From: Streptomyces lichenis
GTDB lineage: Bacteria > Actinomycetota > Actinomycetes > Streptomycetales > Streptomycetaceae
DNA length: 64,000 nt
Assembly (NCBI RefSeq): GCF_023218175.1
Contig: NZ_JALPTH010000032.1
Location: 23,037 to 87,036, forward strand
Direction of reading: 5' to 3'
Part shown: positions 1 through 8,599 of the stretch, piece by piece
Position numbering within the stretch: the first letter of the stretch is position 1
How the letters are laid out: each line of letters begins with the position of its first letter
Made by a program: the position numbers and the translations under genes
Notes under the pieces: generated by a model
Database searches by the model: none
Told to the model about the DNA's origin: nothing
The model's input: the letters and a program-made list of their open reading frames with translations, nothing else

Positions 1-2
1 CC

Positions 3-86
3 GTCCGCATCCCCACCCACCGGATCTTCGACGACCGGGCGCTGTGCGAGATCATGACCCGCGTCGGGGCAGGAGGAAGACCGTGA
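3..86 (+). CDS. 3' end of an unidentified gene (partial)
   Basis: Only the last 27 codons of this gene lie in the window; its start is off the left edge. The frame shows the strong G/C third-position bias of the neighbouring real genes and ends in TGA at 84-86, overlapping the GTG start of the next gene as GTGA, so the two are probably translationally coupled. The visible tail contains THRIFDDRALCEIMTRVG, which I do not recognise. No function can be proposed from this fragment. Confidence 0.5.
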   Translation, partial: VRIPTHRIFDDRALCEIMTRVGAGGRP

Positions 87-1291
87 CCCACCGCCCGGCC
101 GGCGAACCCGCACCCGTGGACCACCGCGCTCTCGACCCCGCCGCCGTCGACCCCCGGGTCCTCGGCGCCCTGCTCGGCCGGCACGGCTGGCGCCGTCGCG
201 GCGGCGCCCCCGGACGGTACGGCCGCTGGACCCCGCCCGCCCCCGGTGCCGGACCCGCCAGCCTCCTCGTACCGGAGAGCCGCGCCTTCCCCGACTGCGC
301 CGACCTGCTCGGCGAGGCCCTGACCGCGCTCGCCCGCAGCGCCGAGCCCGCCGCCCGCGAGGTGCTGGCCGGGCTCGCCGTCCCCAGCGACGAGGTCCGC
401 TGGTGGCGCGAGACCCCGCAGGGCCCCCTCGGCACCACCCCCTGGACCGAGCAGGAACGGCTCCGCTCCGCCGCCCGGCAGGTGCTGCTCGCCGCCGCCC
501 TCGCCACCCGGGCCCCGGCCGGCTACCACGGCACCCGGCACCGCCGGCACGCCCAGGCCGCGCTGGACGGCGTCCTGCTCGGCACCGGCCCGGGCGGCGA
601 CCCGGGCCGCGGCGGGCTCACCGCCTTCCTCCCCGTCGACACCGGCCGCGCCGTCGCCGTCCGCCTCCACCACGCCCTGCACGCCGCCCGCGAGGCGGTG
701 GACTACCGGCGCGCCACCGGCTCGCCCGCCGCCTTCGACACGGCGGTACGGGCCGGGGTCAGCCGCGAGCTGACCGAGGCGCTGGTCTCCCTGGTCCGCG
801 GCACCGAGGGCGCCGGGATCGCCCTCGCCTGGTCACCCGCCGCCGGGGTGCCCGAGGGCTGCGCCGCCCGGCCCGAGCCGGTGGAGTTCTCCCCGGGCGA
901 CCTGCCCGCACTCCGCGAGGCCGCCGCCCGCTACCTCCAGGGCGAGCCGTCCGTCCCGGTCCGGATCACCGGGGCCGTGGTGCGGATGCGGCGCTCGGGG
1001 CCGCGCGGCGAGGGAACGGTACGGCTGCGGGTGCTGGCCGGCGCGGAGGTGCCGCACATCCGGGTGGTGCTGGACGAGGAGGCGTACCGCACCGCCGGGC
1101 AGGCCCATCTGGCCGGGCTGCCGCTGCGGGTCGCCGGGCGCCTGGAGAGCCGCGGCGGCTTCCGCCGCCTCACCGGCGCCACCGAGGTGGCCGCCGTGCC
1201 GGTGGACGACGCCGAGCGCGACCGGCTGATGAAGGCCGCCCACGAGGGCTCCGACTACCTCGGCGGGACGAGCCCGGCGGCGGGGGCCTGA
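83..1291 (+). CDS. hypothetical protein upstream of thrS
   Basis: 402-residue protein that I do not recognise. I start it at GTG 83 because AGGAGGA at 71-77 sits at good spacing and the start overlaps the stop of the preceding gene; the same frame is open further upstream but without a ribosome site. It is rich in Ala, Arg, Gly and Pro, with no signal peptide or membrane segment. The last ~120 residues alternate short hydrophobic and charged stretches (for example VRITGAVVRMRR and LPLRVAGRLESRGGFRRL), which looks like a small beta-barrel or OB-like domain; that is inference. It may be cotranscribed with the gene before it. The 270-base gap and G-rich repeats after it separate it from thrS. 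Confidence 0.65.
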   Translation: MTHRPAGEPAPVDHRALDPAAVDPRVLGALLGRHGWRRRGGAPGRYGRWTPPAPGAGPASLLVPESRAFPDCADLLGEALTALARSAEPAAREVLAGLAVPSDEVRWWRETPQGPLGTTPWTEQERLRSAARQVLLAAALATRAPAGYHGTRHRRHAQAALDGVLLGTGPGGDPGRGGLTAFLPVDTGRAVAVRLHHALHAAREAVDYRRATGSPAAFDTAVRAGVSRELTEALVSLVRGTEGAGIALAWSPAAGVPEGCAARPEPVEFSPGDLPALREAAARYLQGEPSVPVRITGAVVRMRRSGPRGEGTVRLRVLAGAEVPHIRVVLDEEAYRTAGQAHLAGLPLRVAGRLESRGGFRRLTGATEVAAVPVDDAERDRLMKAAHEGSDYLGGTSPAAGA

Positions 1292-1384
1292 GCAGGGGCC
1301 CTGGGCGGAGGGGGCGTACGGGGGCGGGGGCGGCGCCTGGTCGCGGGGTGCCGGGCGAGGGTGCGCATGCCCCGGCTTCGGGCG

Positions 1385-1460
1385 GGCCGGGCCCCGGGGG
1401 CCGGAAAGGCGTTTCGCGGGGGCCGGGCCCCCGGGCCCGGAAACGCGTTTCGCGGGGGCC
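1385..1460. repeat. 36-bp imperfect tandem duplication before thrS
   Basis: The blocks 1385-1424 and 1421-1460 match at 37 of 40 positions with a 36-bp period. The core of each copy, 1401-1424 and 1437-1460, differs at one base and contains GCGTTTCGCGGGGGCC. It sits in the noncoding leader about 100 bp before the thrS start. G-runs at about 1294-1335 precede it. The origin looks like local duplication; no function is evident. Confidence 0.75.
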
Positions 1461-1561
1461 AGGGGCGGCTGGCTAACATGGCCTCTCGCGCGCCATGCGT
1501 CCATGGCCGCCCCTTCAGCGCCTGCCCTGCGCAGTCGGAAGCCTTCAGTCAGGAGAGACCG

Positions 1562-3538
1562 GTGTCAGACGTCCGTGTGATCATCCAACGCGATTCCGAG
1601 CGGGAAGAGCGCGTGGTGACGACGGGCACTACCGCCGCCGACCTCTTCCCCGGCGAGCGCACCGTGGTCGCCGCCCGGGTCGCGGGCGAGCTGAAGGACC
1701 TCTCCTACCAGGTCGCCGACGGCGAGACCGTCGAGCCGGTGGAGATCTCCTCCGAGGACGGCCTCAACATCCTGCGCCACTCCACCGCGCATGTCATGGC
1801 CCAGGCCGTGCAGGAGCTCTTCCCGGAGGCCAAGCTCGGCATCGGCCCGCCGGTGCGGGACGGCTTCTACTACGACTTCGACGTGGACCGGCCCTTCACC
1901 CCCGAGGACCTCAAGGCCGTCGAGAAGAAGATGCAGGAGATCCAGAAGCGCGGCCAGCACTTCTCCCGCCGGGTCGTCACCGACGAGGCCGCCCGCGAGG
2001 AGCTGGCCGACGAGCCCTACAAGCTGGAGCTGATCGGGCTCAAGGGCTCCGCCTCCAGCGAGGACGGCGCCGACGTCGAGGTGGGCGGCGGCGAGCTGAC
2101 CATCTACGACAACCTGGACGCCAAGACCGGTGAGCTGTGCTGGAAGGACCTCTGCCGGGGCCCGCACCTGCCGACCACCCGCACCATCCCGGCGTTCAAG
2201 CTGATGCGCAACGCCTCGGCGTACTGGCGCGGCAGCGAGAAGAACAAGCAGCTCCAGCGGATCTACGGGACCGCCTGGCCGTCCAAGGACGAGCTGAAGG
2301 CGCACCTGGACTTCCTCGCCGAGGCCGAGAAGCGCGACCACCGCAAGCTCGGTGCCGAGCTGGACCTCTTCTCCATCCCCGAGCAGATCGGTTCCGGTCT
2401 CGCCGTCTTCCACCCCAAGGGCGGCATCATCCGCCGGGTCATGGAGGACTACTCGCGCCGCCGGCACGAGGAGGAGGGGTACGAGTTCGTCTACACCCCG
2501 CACGCCACCAAGGGGAAGCTCTTCGAGACCTCCGGGCACCTCGACTGGTACGCCGACGGCATGTACCCGCCCATGCAGCTCGACGAGGGCGTGGACTACT
2601 ACCTCAAGCCCATGAACTGCCCGATGCACAACCTGGTCTTCGACGCCCGCGGCCGCTCCTACCGCGAACTGCCGCTGCGGCTCTTCGAGTTCGGGACGGT
2701 GTACCGGTACGAGAAGTCCGGTGTGGTGCACGGGCTGACCCGGGCCCGCGGCTTCACCCAGGACGACGCGCACATCTACTGCACCAAGGAGCAGATGGCG
2801 GAGGAGCTGGACCGCACCCTCACCTTCGTGCTCAACCTGCTGCGCGACTACGGCCTCAACGACTTCTACCTGGAGCTCTCCACCAAGGACCCCGAGAAGT
2901 TCGTGGGCTCGGACGAGGTGTGGGAGGAGGCCACCGAGACCCTGCGGGCGGTCGCCGAGAAGCAGGGGCTTGAGCTCGTCGCCGACCCGGGCGGCGCGGC
3001 CTTCTACGGCCCGAAGATCTCGGTGCAGGCGAAGGACGCCATCGGCCGTACCTGGCAGATGTCCACCGTGCAGCTGGACTTCAACCTGCCCGAGCGCTTC
3101 GGCCTGGAGTACACCGCGGCGGACGGTTCCAAGCAGCAGCCCGTGATGATCCACCGCGCCCTGTTCGGCTCCATCGAGCGGTTCTTCGCGGTGCTGCTGG
3201 AGCACTACGCGGGCGCCATGCCGCCCTGGCTGGCCCCGGTCCAGGCGGTCGGCATCCCGGTCGGCGACGCGCATGTGGAGTATCTGCGGGAGTTCGCCGC
3301 CGAGGCCAAGCGCAAGGGCCTGCGGGTGGAGGTGGACGCCTCCTCGGACCGGATGCAGAAGAAGATCCGCAACCAGCAGAAGCAGAAGGTCCCGTTCATG
3401 ATCATCGTCGGTGACGACGACATGAGCGGCGGCACGGTCTCCTTCCGCTACCGCGACGGCTCGCAGGAGAACGGCATCCCGCGTGACCAGGCGCTGGAGA
3501 AGCTGGTCGACGTGGTGGAGCGCCGCGTCCAGGTCTGA
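1562..3538 (+). CDS. thrS: threonyl-tRNA synthetase
   Basis: ThrRS charges tRNA-Thr in the cytoplasm and clears mischarged Ser-tRNA. The 658-residue product has the full class II layout: an N-terminal TGS domain (about 1-65), the editing domain with HSTAH near residue 73 and CRGPH further on, the catalytic core with the zinc ligand motif MNCPMHN, DDAHIY and MIHRALFGSIERF, and the C-terminal anticodon-binding domain ending in RDQALEKLVDVVERR. I start at GTG 1562, where AGGAGA at 1551-1556 gives correct spacing; the open frame upstream is a chance extension through the G-rich leader. No T-box elements are visible in the leader. A strong terminator at 3560-3593 follows. Confidence 0.97.
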   Translation: MSDVRVIIQRDSEREERVVTTGTTAADLFPGERTVVAARVAGELKDLSYQVADGETVEPVEISSEDGLNILRHSTAHVMAQAVQELFPEAKLGIGPPVRDGFYYDFDVDRPFTPEDLKAVEKKMQEIQKRGQHFSRRVVTDEAAREELADEPYKLELIGLKGSASSEDGADVEVGGGELTIYDNLDAKTGELCWKDLCRGPHLPTTRTIPAFKLMRNASAYWRGSEKNKQLQRIYGTAWPSKDELKAHLDFLAEAEKRDHRKLGAELDLFSIPEQIGSGLAVFHPKGGIIRRVMEDYSRRRHEEEGYEFVYTPHATKGKLFETSGHLDWYADGMYPPMQLDEGVDYYLKPMNCPMHNLVFDARGRSYRELPLRLFEFGTVYRYEKSGVVHGLTRARGFTQDDAHIYCTKEQMAEELDRTLTFVLNLLRDYGLNDFYLELSTKDPEKFVGSDEVWEEATETLRAVAEKQGLELVADPGGAAFYGPKISVQAKDAIGRTWQMSTVQLDFNLPERFGLEYTAADGSKQQPVMIHRALFGSIERFFAVLLEHYAGAMPPWLAPVQAVGIPVGDAHVEYLREFAAEAKRKGLRVEVDASSDRMQKKIRNQQKQKVPFMIIVGDDDMSGGTVSFRYRDGSQENGIPRDQALEKLVDVVERRVQV

Positions 3539-3559
3539 TCACCAGGCGCTGTACGAGAC

Positions 3560-3593
3560 GGAGGGGCGGTCCCATTCACGGGGCCGCCCCTCC
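3560..3593 (+). terminator. thrS terminator hairpin
   Basis: Arms 3560-3573 and 3580-3593 form a 14-bp stem (one G-U pair) with a 6-base loop ATTCAC. It starts 22 bases after the thrS stop. No U-tract follows, as is usual for the other terminators here. Confidence 0.85.
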
Positions 3594-3618
3594 GCCGCAC
3601 CCACCGGCGACCGGCGCA

Positions 3619-3624
3619 TATGCT
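3619..3624 (+). promoter_or_regulatory. -10 box of a likely leaderless promoter for the HIT gene
   Basis: TATGCT fits TANNNT and lies 7 bases before ATG 3632, with no Shine-Dalgarno between. That spacing predicts transcription starting at or next to the start codon. I see no convincing -35 box. Confidence 0.45.
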
Positions 3625-3631
3625 GGCTCGC

Positions 3632-4186
3632 ATGACGACTGAGCCGGAGCAGCAGATCGGAGTCGGGTCGCCCGACGCGTTCCAGCGGTTGTGGACGCCG
3701 CACCGCATGGCGTACATCCAGGGCGAGAACAAGCCGAGCGGCCCCGGGGCCGACGACGGCTGCCCCTTCTGCTCCCTCCCCGCGAAGTCCGACGAGGACG
3801 GCCTGATCGTCGCGCGCGGTGAGTCGGTGTACGCGGTGCTCAACCTCTACCCGTACAACGGCGGCCATCTGATGGTCGTCCCGTTCCGCCATGTCGCCGA
3901 CTACACCGAGCTGGACGAGGCGGAGACGGCCGAACTGGCGGTGTTCACCAAGCGGGCGATGACCGCGCTGCGGGCCGCGTCCGGGGCGCACGGCTTCAAC
4001 ATCGGGATGAACCAGGGCGGGGCCGCGGGCGCCGGGATCGCCGCCCACCTCCACCAGCACGTGGTGCCGCGGTGGGGCGGGGACACCAACTTCATGCCGG
4101 TGATCGGCCACACCAAGGTGCTGCCGCAGCTCCTCGGCGACACCCGGGCCATGCTCGCCGCGGTCTGGCCGGGCGGCGCGGCGTAA
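3632..4186 (+). CDS. HIT-family nucleotide hydrolase/phosphorylase
   Basis: 184-residue histidine-triad protein. The catalytic motif HLHQHVV (HxHxHxx) is present near residue 140, and CPFC near residue 42 suggests a bound metal in the N-terminal part. Family members cleave or phosphorolyse dinucleoside polyphosphates such as Ap4A, or nucleotide conjugates; the Mycobacterium protein in the same place (between thrS and pgsA) is described as an Ap4A phosphorylase, so that activity is the best guess. I choose ATG 3632 over ATG 3620 because the TATGCT box at 3619-3624 overlaps the latter. Its own terminators on both sides suggest a single-gene unit. Confidence 0.9.
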   Translation: MTTEPEQQIGVGSPDAFQRLWTPHRMAYIQGENKPSGPGADDGCPFCSLPAKSDEDGLIVARGESVYAVLNLYPYNGGHLMVVPFRHVADYTELDEAETAELAVFTKRAMTALRAASGAHGFNIGMNQGGAAGAGIAAHLHQHVVPRWGGDTNFMPVIGHTKVLPQLLGDTRAMLAAVWPGGAA

Positions 4187-4200
4187 TCCGGGGACGACAG

Positions 4201-4238
4201 CGGGGAGCCGATGCCCCGAGCGGGACACCGGCTCCCCG
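4201..4238. terminator. bidirectional terminator between convergent genes
   Basis: A 10-bp perfect stem, CGGGGAGCCG at 4201-4210 with its complement at 4229-4238, and an 18-base loop. It lies between the HIT gene and the convergent membrane-protein gene and could serve both. Confidence 0.75.
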
Positions 4239-4252
4239 TACGCACGCTCCGC

Positions 4253-5908
4253 TCAGGCGTCGTAGGTGTCGGCCTTCTTCGGCGCCGCGTCCTGCACCGC
4301 GCCGCTGAGCACCATGGAGCGGTTGGTGAACCGCTCGGTGTTCACCTCGTGCTCCTCCAGGAACTTGATGGTCGCCGCGTGCACCGCCCGCATCACCGGG
4401 GTGGCCGCGCGGATGGCGTCGTCGGCCATGAAGCGGTGGCGCCAGGGCTGCTCCGCCCAGGCGTGCCGCAGCCCGAACGGCTCCGGCAGCACCAGCCGGC
4501 CGCCCAGGAAGTCCAGCACCGCCGGGAACCAGGTCAGCGGGGCGCGCACCGCGAGCCGTACCACCTCGTCGGTCTCCACCAGCGGCAGTGAGATCTCCTT
4601 GGTCTCCCAGAAGCGGACCGTCTTGGAGACGGTCCTGGTCTTCGGCGCCGGGGGAGTGGTGAACAGCGAGTGCACCGGGCCCAGGGCGTGCCCGGTCACC
4701 TCGATCCGCAGGGTGTGCAGCAGCGCCGTGACGGTCACCATCATGGTCAGCACCAGCTGCCCGTCCCAGAGCACGAACTGCACGCCCAGGTAGTGGCGGC
4801 TGCCCTTACCGAACTGGCTCTCGTTGCAGATGCGCTGTATCTCGTGCGGCTTGACCTGGTACGCGACGATGGTGTCGCCCTCCGGCCGGACGACGCCCGC
4901 CGCGCCCTCGCCGACCGGGGAGACGATCCAGTGGTTCACCGACGGGGTCGGGAAGCCGGTCTTCAGGGTGCCGCGCTCCAGCAGCTTCAGCTGGTCGTGG
5001 ATCGGCCGGATCACGTCCCAGCTGCGGAAGGCGTGGATCTCCTTGCCCTCGTGCGGCACCAGCTCCTCGGCCAGGTGCCAGCTGCCCCACCGGGTGCCCA
5101 TGCCCAGTATCCCCTTGGGGCCCGCGTAGAAGACCATGTTGGAGCGCTGCTCGGCGGTCAGCTTCTCCAGCGACTGCCGCAGCTCCTCGGCGGCCGTCTC
5201 GTTGGGGTCCTGCGGCACCGCCTCGGGGATCTTCGCCGCCACCCCGCCGCCGGCCAGCAGCCCCGCCCAGCGGTCCTTGAGGTCCCGCGCGGTGGCCTCG
5301 CAGACCCGCTTGGCCAGGAACCAGCCCACCACCGGGGCGAGGAACATCAGCCGCAGATAGAGCCCGCCCAGCCCGGTGAACGGCACCTTCCACAGGAACA
5401 GCACGATCAGGATGCCGACGCCGGCCAGCAGCGCGGTGCCCATCGCGCCGGCCGTCCCGGTCCGCCCCGCCAGCCCCCGCCGCAGATAGAACACCAGCAG
5501 CCAGACCAGGGTGCCGGGCAGGAACAGCACCCCGAAGACCAGGGTGATCACGGTGAGCAGGGTGTCGCGGCGCTTGCGGATGTTGGTCGCCGCCAGGCAG
5601 TGCTCCACGATCGGCTGCGGCTCGGTGCCGAAGGACTGGATCAGCGGGGCCCGCGCCCCGCCCAGCATCCGCACCTGCACGGCCCGGGAGAACGCCTCGC
5701 CCAGGTTCGGCCGGAACATCCTGGACATCCGGCCGGGCTTCACCTCCGACTTGTGCCACTCGTTGTCGGCCTTGAGGATCTCCTCGACCGGAACGTCCCG
5801 GTAGGCGGCCGACGCCAGCGCGTTCATCGCCACCGTCTGCGCGCCGACTCCCTGGAGCGGAACCTGCGCCCCGGGACCGTACCCGTCCATCGCCACTGCC
5901 GCCCCCAT
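4253..5908 (-). CDS. multi-pass membrane protein of unknown function
   Basis: About 551 residues if started at ATG 5908; ATG 5890 is equally possible, and no start has a strong ribosome site. The open frame continues upstream but that part is Arg-rich and unlike a protein. Visible features: a charged N-terminal part (VPVEEILKADNEWHKSE), a hydrophobic pair near residues 115-135 (LLTVITLVFGVLFLPGTLVWL) and two more segments before residue 215, then a large soluble domain and a weaker hydrophobic stretch (LVLTMMVTVTALLHTLRIEV). So it is probably a membrane protein with 3-4 helices and a big cytoplasmic part. I do not recognise a family. It is convergent with the HIT gene and follows the EF-G-like gene on the same strand. 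Confidence 0.75.
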   Translation of the reverse strand: MGAAVAMDGYGPGAQVPLQGVGAQTVAMNALASAAYRDVPVEEILKADNEWHKSEVKPGRMSRMFRPNLGEAFSRAVQVRMLGGARAPLIQSFGTEPQPIVEHCLAATNIRKRRDTLLTVITLVFGVLFLPGTLVWLLVFYLRRGLAGRTGTAGAMGTALLAGVGILIVLFLWKVPFTGLGGLYLRLMFLAPVVGWFLAKRVCEATARDLKDRWAGLLAGGGVAAKIPEAVPQDPNETAAEELRQSLEKLTAEQRSNMVFYAGPKGILGMGTRWGSWHLAEELVPHEGKEIHAFRSWDVIRPIHDQLKLLERGTLKTGFPTPSVNHWIVSPVGEGAAGVVRPEGDTIVAYQVKPHEIQRICNESQFGKGSRHYLGVQFVLWDGQLVLTMMVTVTALLHTLRIEVTGHALGPVHSLFTTPPAPKTRTVSKTVRFWETKEISLPLVETDEVVRLAVRAPLTWFPAVLDFLGGRLVLPEPFGLRHAWAEQPWRHRFMADDAIRAATPVMRAVHAATIKFLEEHEVNTERFTNRSMVLSGAVQDAAPKKADTYDA

Positions 5909-6062
5909 CGCCGCGTAGTGCTTCCGGCGCGCGTACCGCCCACGGCGTCCGCACGACCCGGCCACCGCAGGCGTCCGCCCGCCCCTGCGGCCTCTTCCCG
6001 ACCGCGGTGCGGCGCACACCTGCCGAGCAGGGCACCCCAGCCTAACGGTCACTCAGCCGCCC

Positions 6063-6093
6063 CGGGGCGGGACGGCGCAAACCCGCCGCCCCG
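6063..6093 (-). terminator. terminator of the EF-G-like gene
   Basis: Stem CGGGGCGG at 6063-6070 with CCGCCCCG at 6086-6093 and a 15-base loop, 18 bases past the stop of the minus-strand gene. The loop is GC-rich and could extend the structure. Confidence 0.55.
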
Positions 6094-6110
6094 CGCCCCG
6101 GTTCACGCCC

Positions 6111-8312
6111 TCAGGCGGCGGCGCCCTCCCGCAGCTTCTCGGCCACCTGCGACGGCATCGGCTCGTGCCGGGCGTAGCGGCGGTCGAAGCGGCCGGTGCC
6201 GTGCGACAGGGAGCGCAACTCCACCGCGTACCGCCCGATCTCGATCTCCGGCACGTCCGCCCGCACCACGGTCCGGCCCCCGCCGGCCTGCTCGGTGCCG
6301 ACCACCCGGCCGCGCCGCCCGGACAGGTCGCTCATCACCGCGCCCACATACTCGTCGGGGACCATCACCCGCACCTCGGCGACCGGTTCCAGCAGGTTGA
6401 TCCGGGTGTCCGCGGCCGCCTCCCGCAGCGCCAGCGCGCCCGCGGTCTGGAACGCGGCGTCCGAGGAGTCCACCGAGTGCGCCTTGCCGTCGAGCAGGGT
6501 CACCCGGACGTCCACCAGCGGGAAACCGGACAGCACCCCGCGGGCCGCCTGCGCCCGGACGCCCTTCTCCACCGAGGGGATGAACTGGCGCGGCACCGCC
6601 CCGCCGACCACCTTGTCCACGAACTCGATCCCGGACCCCGGCGGCAGCGGCTCCACCTCGATCTCGCAGATCGCGAACTGGCCGTGCCCACCGGACTGCT
6701 TGACGTGCCGGCCGCGCCCGCCGGCCCGGTTGCCGAAGGTCTCCCGCAGCGGCACCTTGTGCGGCACCACGTCCACCTGCACCCCGTACCGGTGGCGCAG
6801 CCGCTCCAGCGCCACGTCCCGGTGCGCCTCGCCCAGGCACCACAGCACCACCTGGTGGGTGTCCTGGTTCTGCTCCAGCCGCATCGTGGGGTCCTCGGCG
6901 ACCAGCCGGGAGAGCCCCTGGGACAGCTTGTCCTCGTCCGCCTTGCTGTGCGCCTCGATGGCCAGCGGCAGCAGCGGGTCCGGCATCCGCCACGGCTCCA
7001 TCAGCAGCGGGTCGTCCTTGGCGGACAGGGTGTCCCCGGTCTCGGCCCGGGTCAGCTTCGCCACACAGGCGATGTCGCCCGCGATACAGGCGCCCAACTG
7101 CCGCTGCTGCTTGCCGAACGGCGCGGTCAGCGCGCCCACCCGCTCGTCCACGTCATGGTCCTCATGGCCCCGGTCGGCCAGCCCGTGCCCCGACACATGC
7201 ACCGTCTCGTCCGGCCGCAGCGTGCCGGAGAACACCCGCACCAGCGACATCCGCCCCACATACGGGTCCGAGGAGGTCTTCACCACCTCCGCGGCCAGCG
7301 GCCCGTCCGGGTCGCAGACCAGCGCCGGCCGCGGGGAGCCCTCCGGGGTGGTCACCGCGGGCAGCTCCCGCTCCAGCGGGGTGGGGAAACCGCGGGTGAT
7401 CAGCTCCAGCAGCTCCACCGTCCCCAGCCCCTGCTTTCCGCCGGGCGCCGCCGGGGCGGCCGCCAGCACCGGGTGGAAGGAGCCCCGGGCCACCGCCTTC
7501 TCCAGGTCCGCGATCAGCGTGCCCACGTCGATCGCCTCACCGCCGACATAGCGGTCCATCAGCGACTCGTCCTCGCTCTCGGCGATGATCCCCTCGATCA
7601 GCCGGTCCCGGGCCGAGGCCACCAGCGGCCGCTGCGCCTCCTGCGGCGGGTGCTCGGTCCGCTCCCCGGAGGCGTAGTCGAAGATCCGCTCGGTGAGCAG
7701 CCCCACCAGCCCGGTCGCCGGGGCGTGCCCGTCCGGCTGCGGGGCGCCCAGCACCGGTACATACAGCGGCAGGATCGCGTCCGGGTCGTCCCCGCCGAAG
7801 ATCCGCGCCAGCACCGCCGTCAGCCCGTCGAAGTCGACCCGGGCGGTGTCCAGGTGGGTGACCACGATCGCCCGGGGCATGCCGACGGCCGCGCACTCCT
7901 CCCAGACCGCGCGGCAGGACCCGGCGACCGCGTCGGCCTCCTGCGCGGCCGAGACGACGAAGAGGGCCGCGTCCGCGGCGCGCAGACCGGCCCTCAGCTC
8001 CCCGACGAAGTCGGCGTACCCCGGGGTGTCCAGCAGATTGATCTTGCAGCCGCCCCACTCCAGCGGGACCAGGGAGAGCTGTACGGAGCGCTGCTGGCGG
8101 TGCTCGATCTCGTCGTAGTCCGAGACCGTCCCGCCGTCCTCGACGCGGCCGGCCCGGTTGACCGCGCCCGCGGTCAGCGCCAGGGCCTCCACCAGCGTCG
8201 TCTTGCCCGATCCGCTGTGGCCGACCAGCACCACGTTCCGTACCGATGAGGGCTGGCCGGCCGTTATCGCCCTGCCGGCGGCCCCGGGGTGTGTGTTCGC
8301 CTTGTCGCCCAT
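6111..8312 (-). CDS. EF-G-like translational GTPase (EF-G2 type)
   Basis: 733-residue paralogue of elongation factor G. The G domain has the P-loop GHSGSGKT at residues 31-38 and G3 DTPGYADF, while the G4 position reads THLD instead of NKxD. The C-terminal part retains EF-G domains (LRETFGNRAGGRGRHVKQSGG and the final RRYARHEPMPSQV). True EF-G is encoded elsewhere in streptomycetes, so this is the second copy, whose role (ribosome rescue, recycling or assembly) is not settled in the family. Start is ATG 8312 with AGGAGGA six bases upstream; the open upstream extension is Pro/Arg-rich and is noncoding. It is divergent from pgsA. Confidence 0.9.
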   Translation of the reverse strand: MGDKANTHPGAAGRAITAGQPSSVRNVVLVGHSGSGKTTLVEALALTAGAVNRAGRVEDGGTVSDYDEIEHRQQRSVQLSLVPLEWGGCKINLLDTPGYADFVGELRAGLRAADAALFVVSAAQEADAVAGSCRAVWEECAAVGMPRAIVVTHLDTARVDFDGLTAVLARIFGGDDPDAILPLYVPVLGAPQPDGHAPATGLVGLLTERIFDYASGERTEHPPQEAQRPLVASARDRLIEGIIAESEDESLMDRYVGGEAIDVGTLIADLEKAVARGSFHPVLAAAPAAPGGKQGLGTVELLELITRGFPTPLERELPAVTTPEGSPRPALVCDPDGPLAAEVVKTSSDPYVGRMSLVRVFSGTLRPDETVHVSGHGLADRGHEDHDVDERVGALTAPFGKQQRQLGACIAGDIACVAKLTRAETGDTLSAKDDPLLMEPWRMPDPLLPLAIEAHSKADEDKLSQGLSRLVAEDPTMRLEQNQDTHQVVLWCLGEAHRDVALERLRHRYGVQVDVVPHKVPLRETFGNRAGGRGRHVKQSGGHGQFAICEIEVEPLPPGSGIEFVDKVVGGAVPRQFIPSVEKGVRAQAARGVLSGFPLVDVRVTLLDGKAHSVDSSDAAFQTAGALALREAAADTRINLLEPVAEVRVMVPDEYVGAVMSDLSGRRGRVVGTEQAGGGRTVVRADVPEIEIGRYAVELRSLSHGTGRFDRRYARHEPMPSQVAEKLREGAAA

Positions 8313-8539
8313 GGCTATCCTCCTGATCGCGGGTGCACCGGCAGTGGGTGCACGGGGAGGTGGGGGCGCGGGCGCGGGGGAGCGGCCGAGCTCGGGCGGC
8401 TCCGGCGGTGCCCGCGGTCGTCTTTCGAGCTTTCCACTCAGGCCAGGTTGCGTCCATACGTCCGTCACCGCGACGCGGGGCGCCGCCGGGGCCCCGGCCG
8501 ACGGGGGCGTCCGCGGCGAGAGGCACCGGAGCCTGTGAC

Positions 8540-8545
8540 TACGAT
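8540..8545 (+). promoter_or_regulatory. -10 box for the pgsA-acyltransferase-pimA operon
   Basis: TACGAT fits TANNNT and lies 54 bases before the pgsA start in the divergent region shared with the EF-G-like gene. A transcription start near 8552 would give a leader of about 48 bases. The -35 is not clear. Confidence 0.35.
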
Positions 8546-8599
8546 GGGTCGGCGCCGCCGGCCGTAGGGGCCGGGCGGCCACCAACCGTCGGGAAGGCC

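Noticed and set aside
1292..1561. A T-box riboswitch before thrS
   Set aside because: I find no specifier-loop or antiterminator T-box consensus; the leader is a G-rich tandem repeat. The same holds for hisS and alaS.
8313..8585. N-terminal extension of the EF-G-like protein
   Set aside because: AGGAGGA sits directly before ATG 8312, and the upstream residues are Pro/Arg-rich and unlike EF-G.
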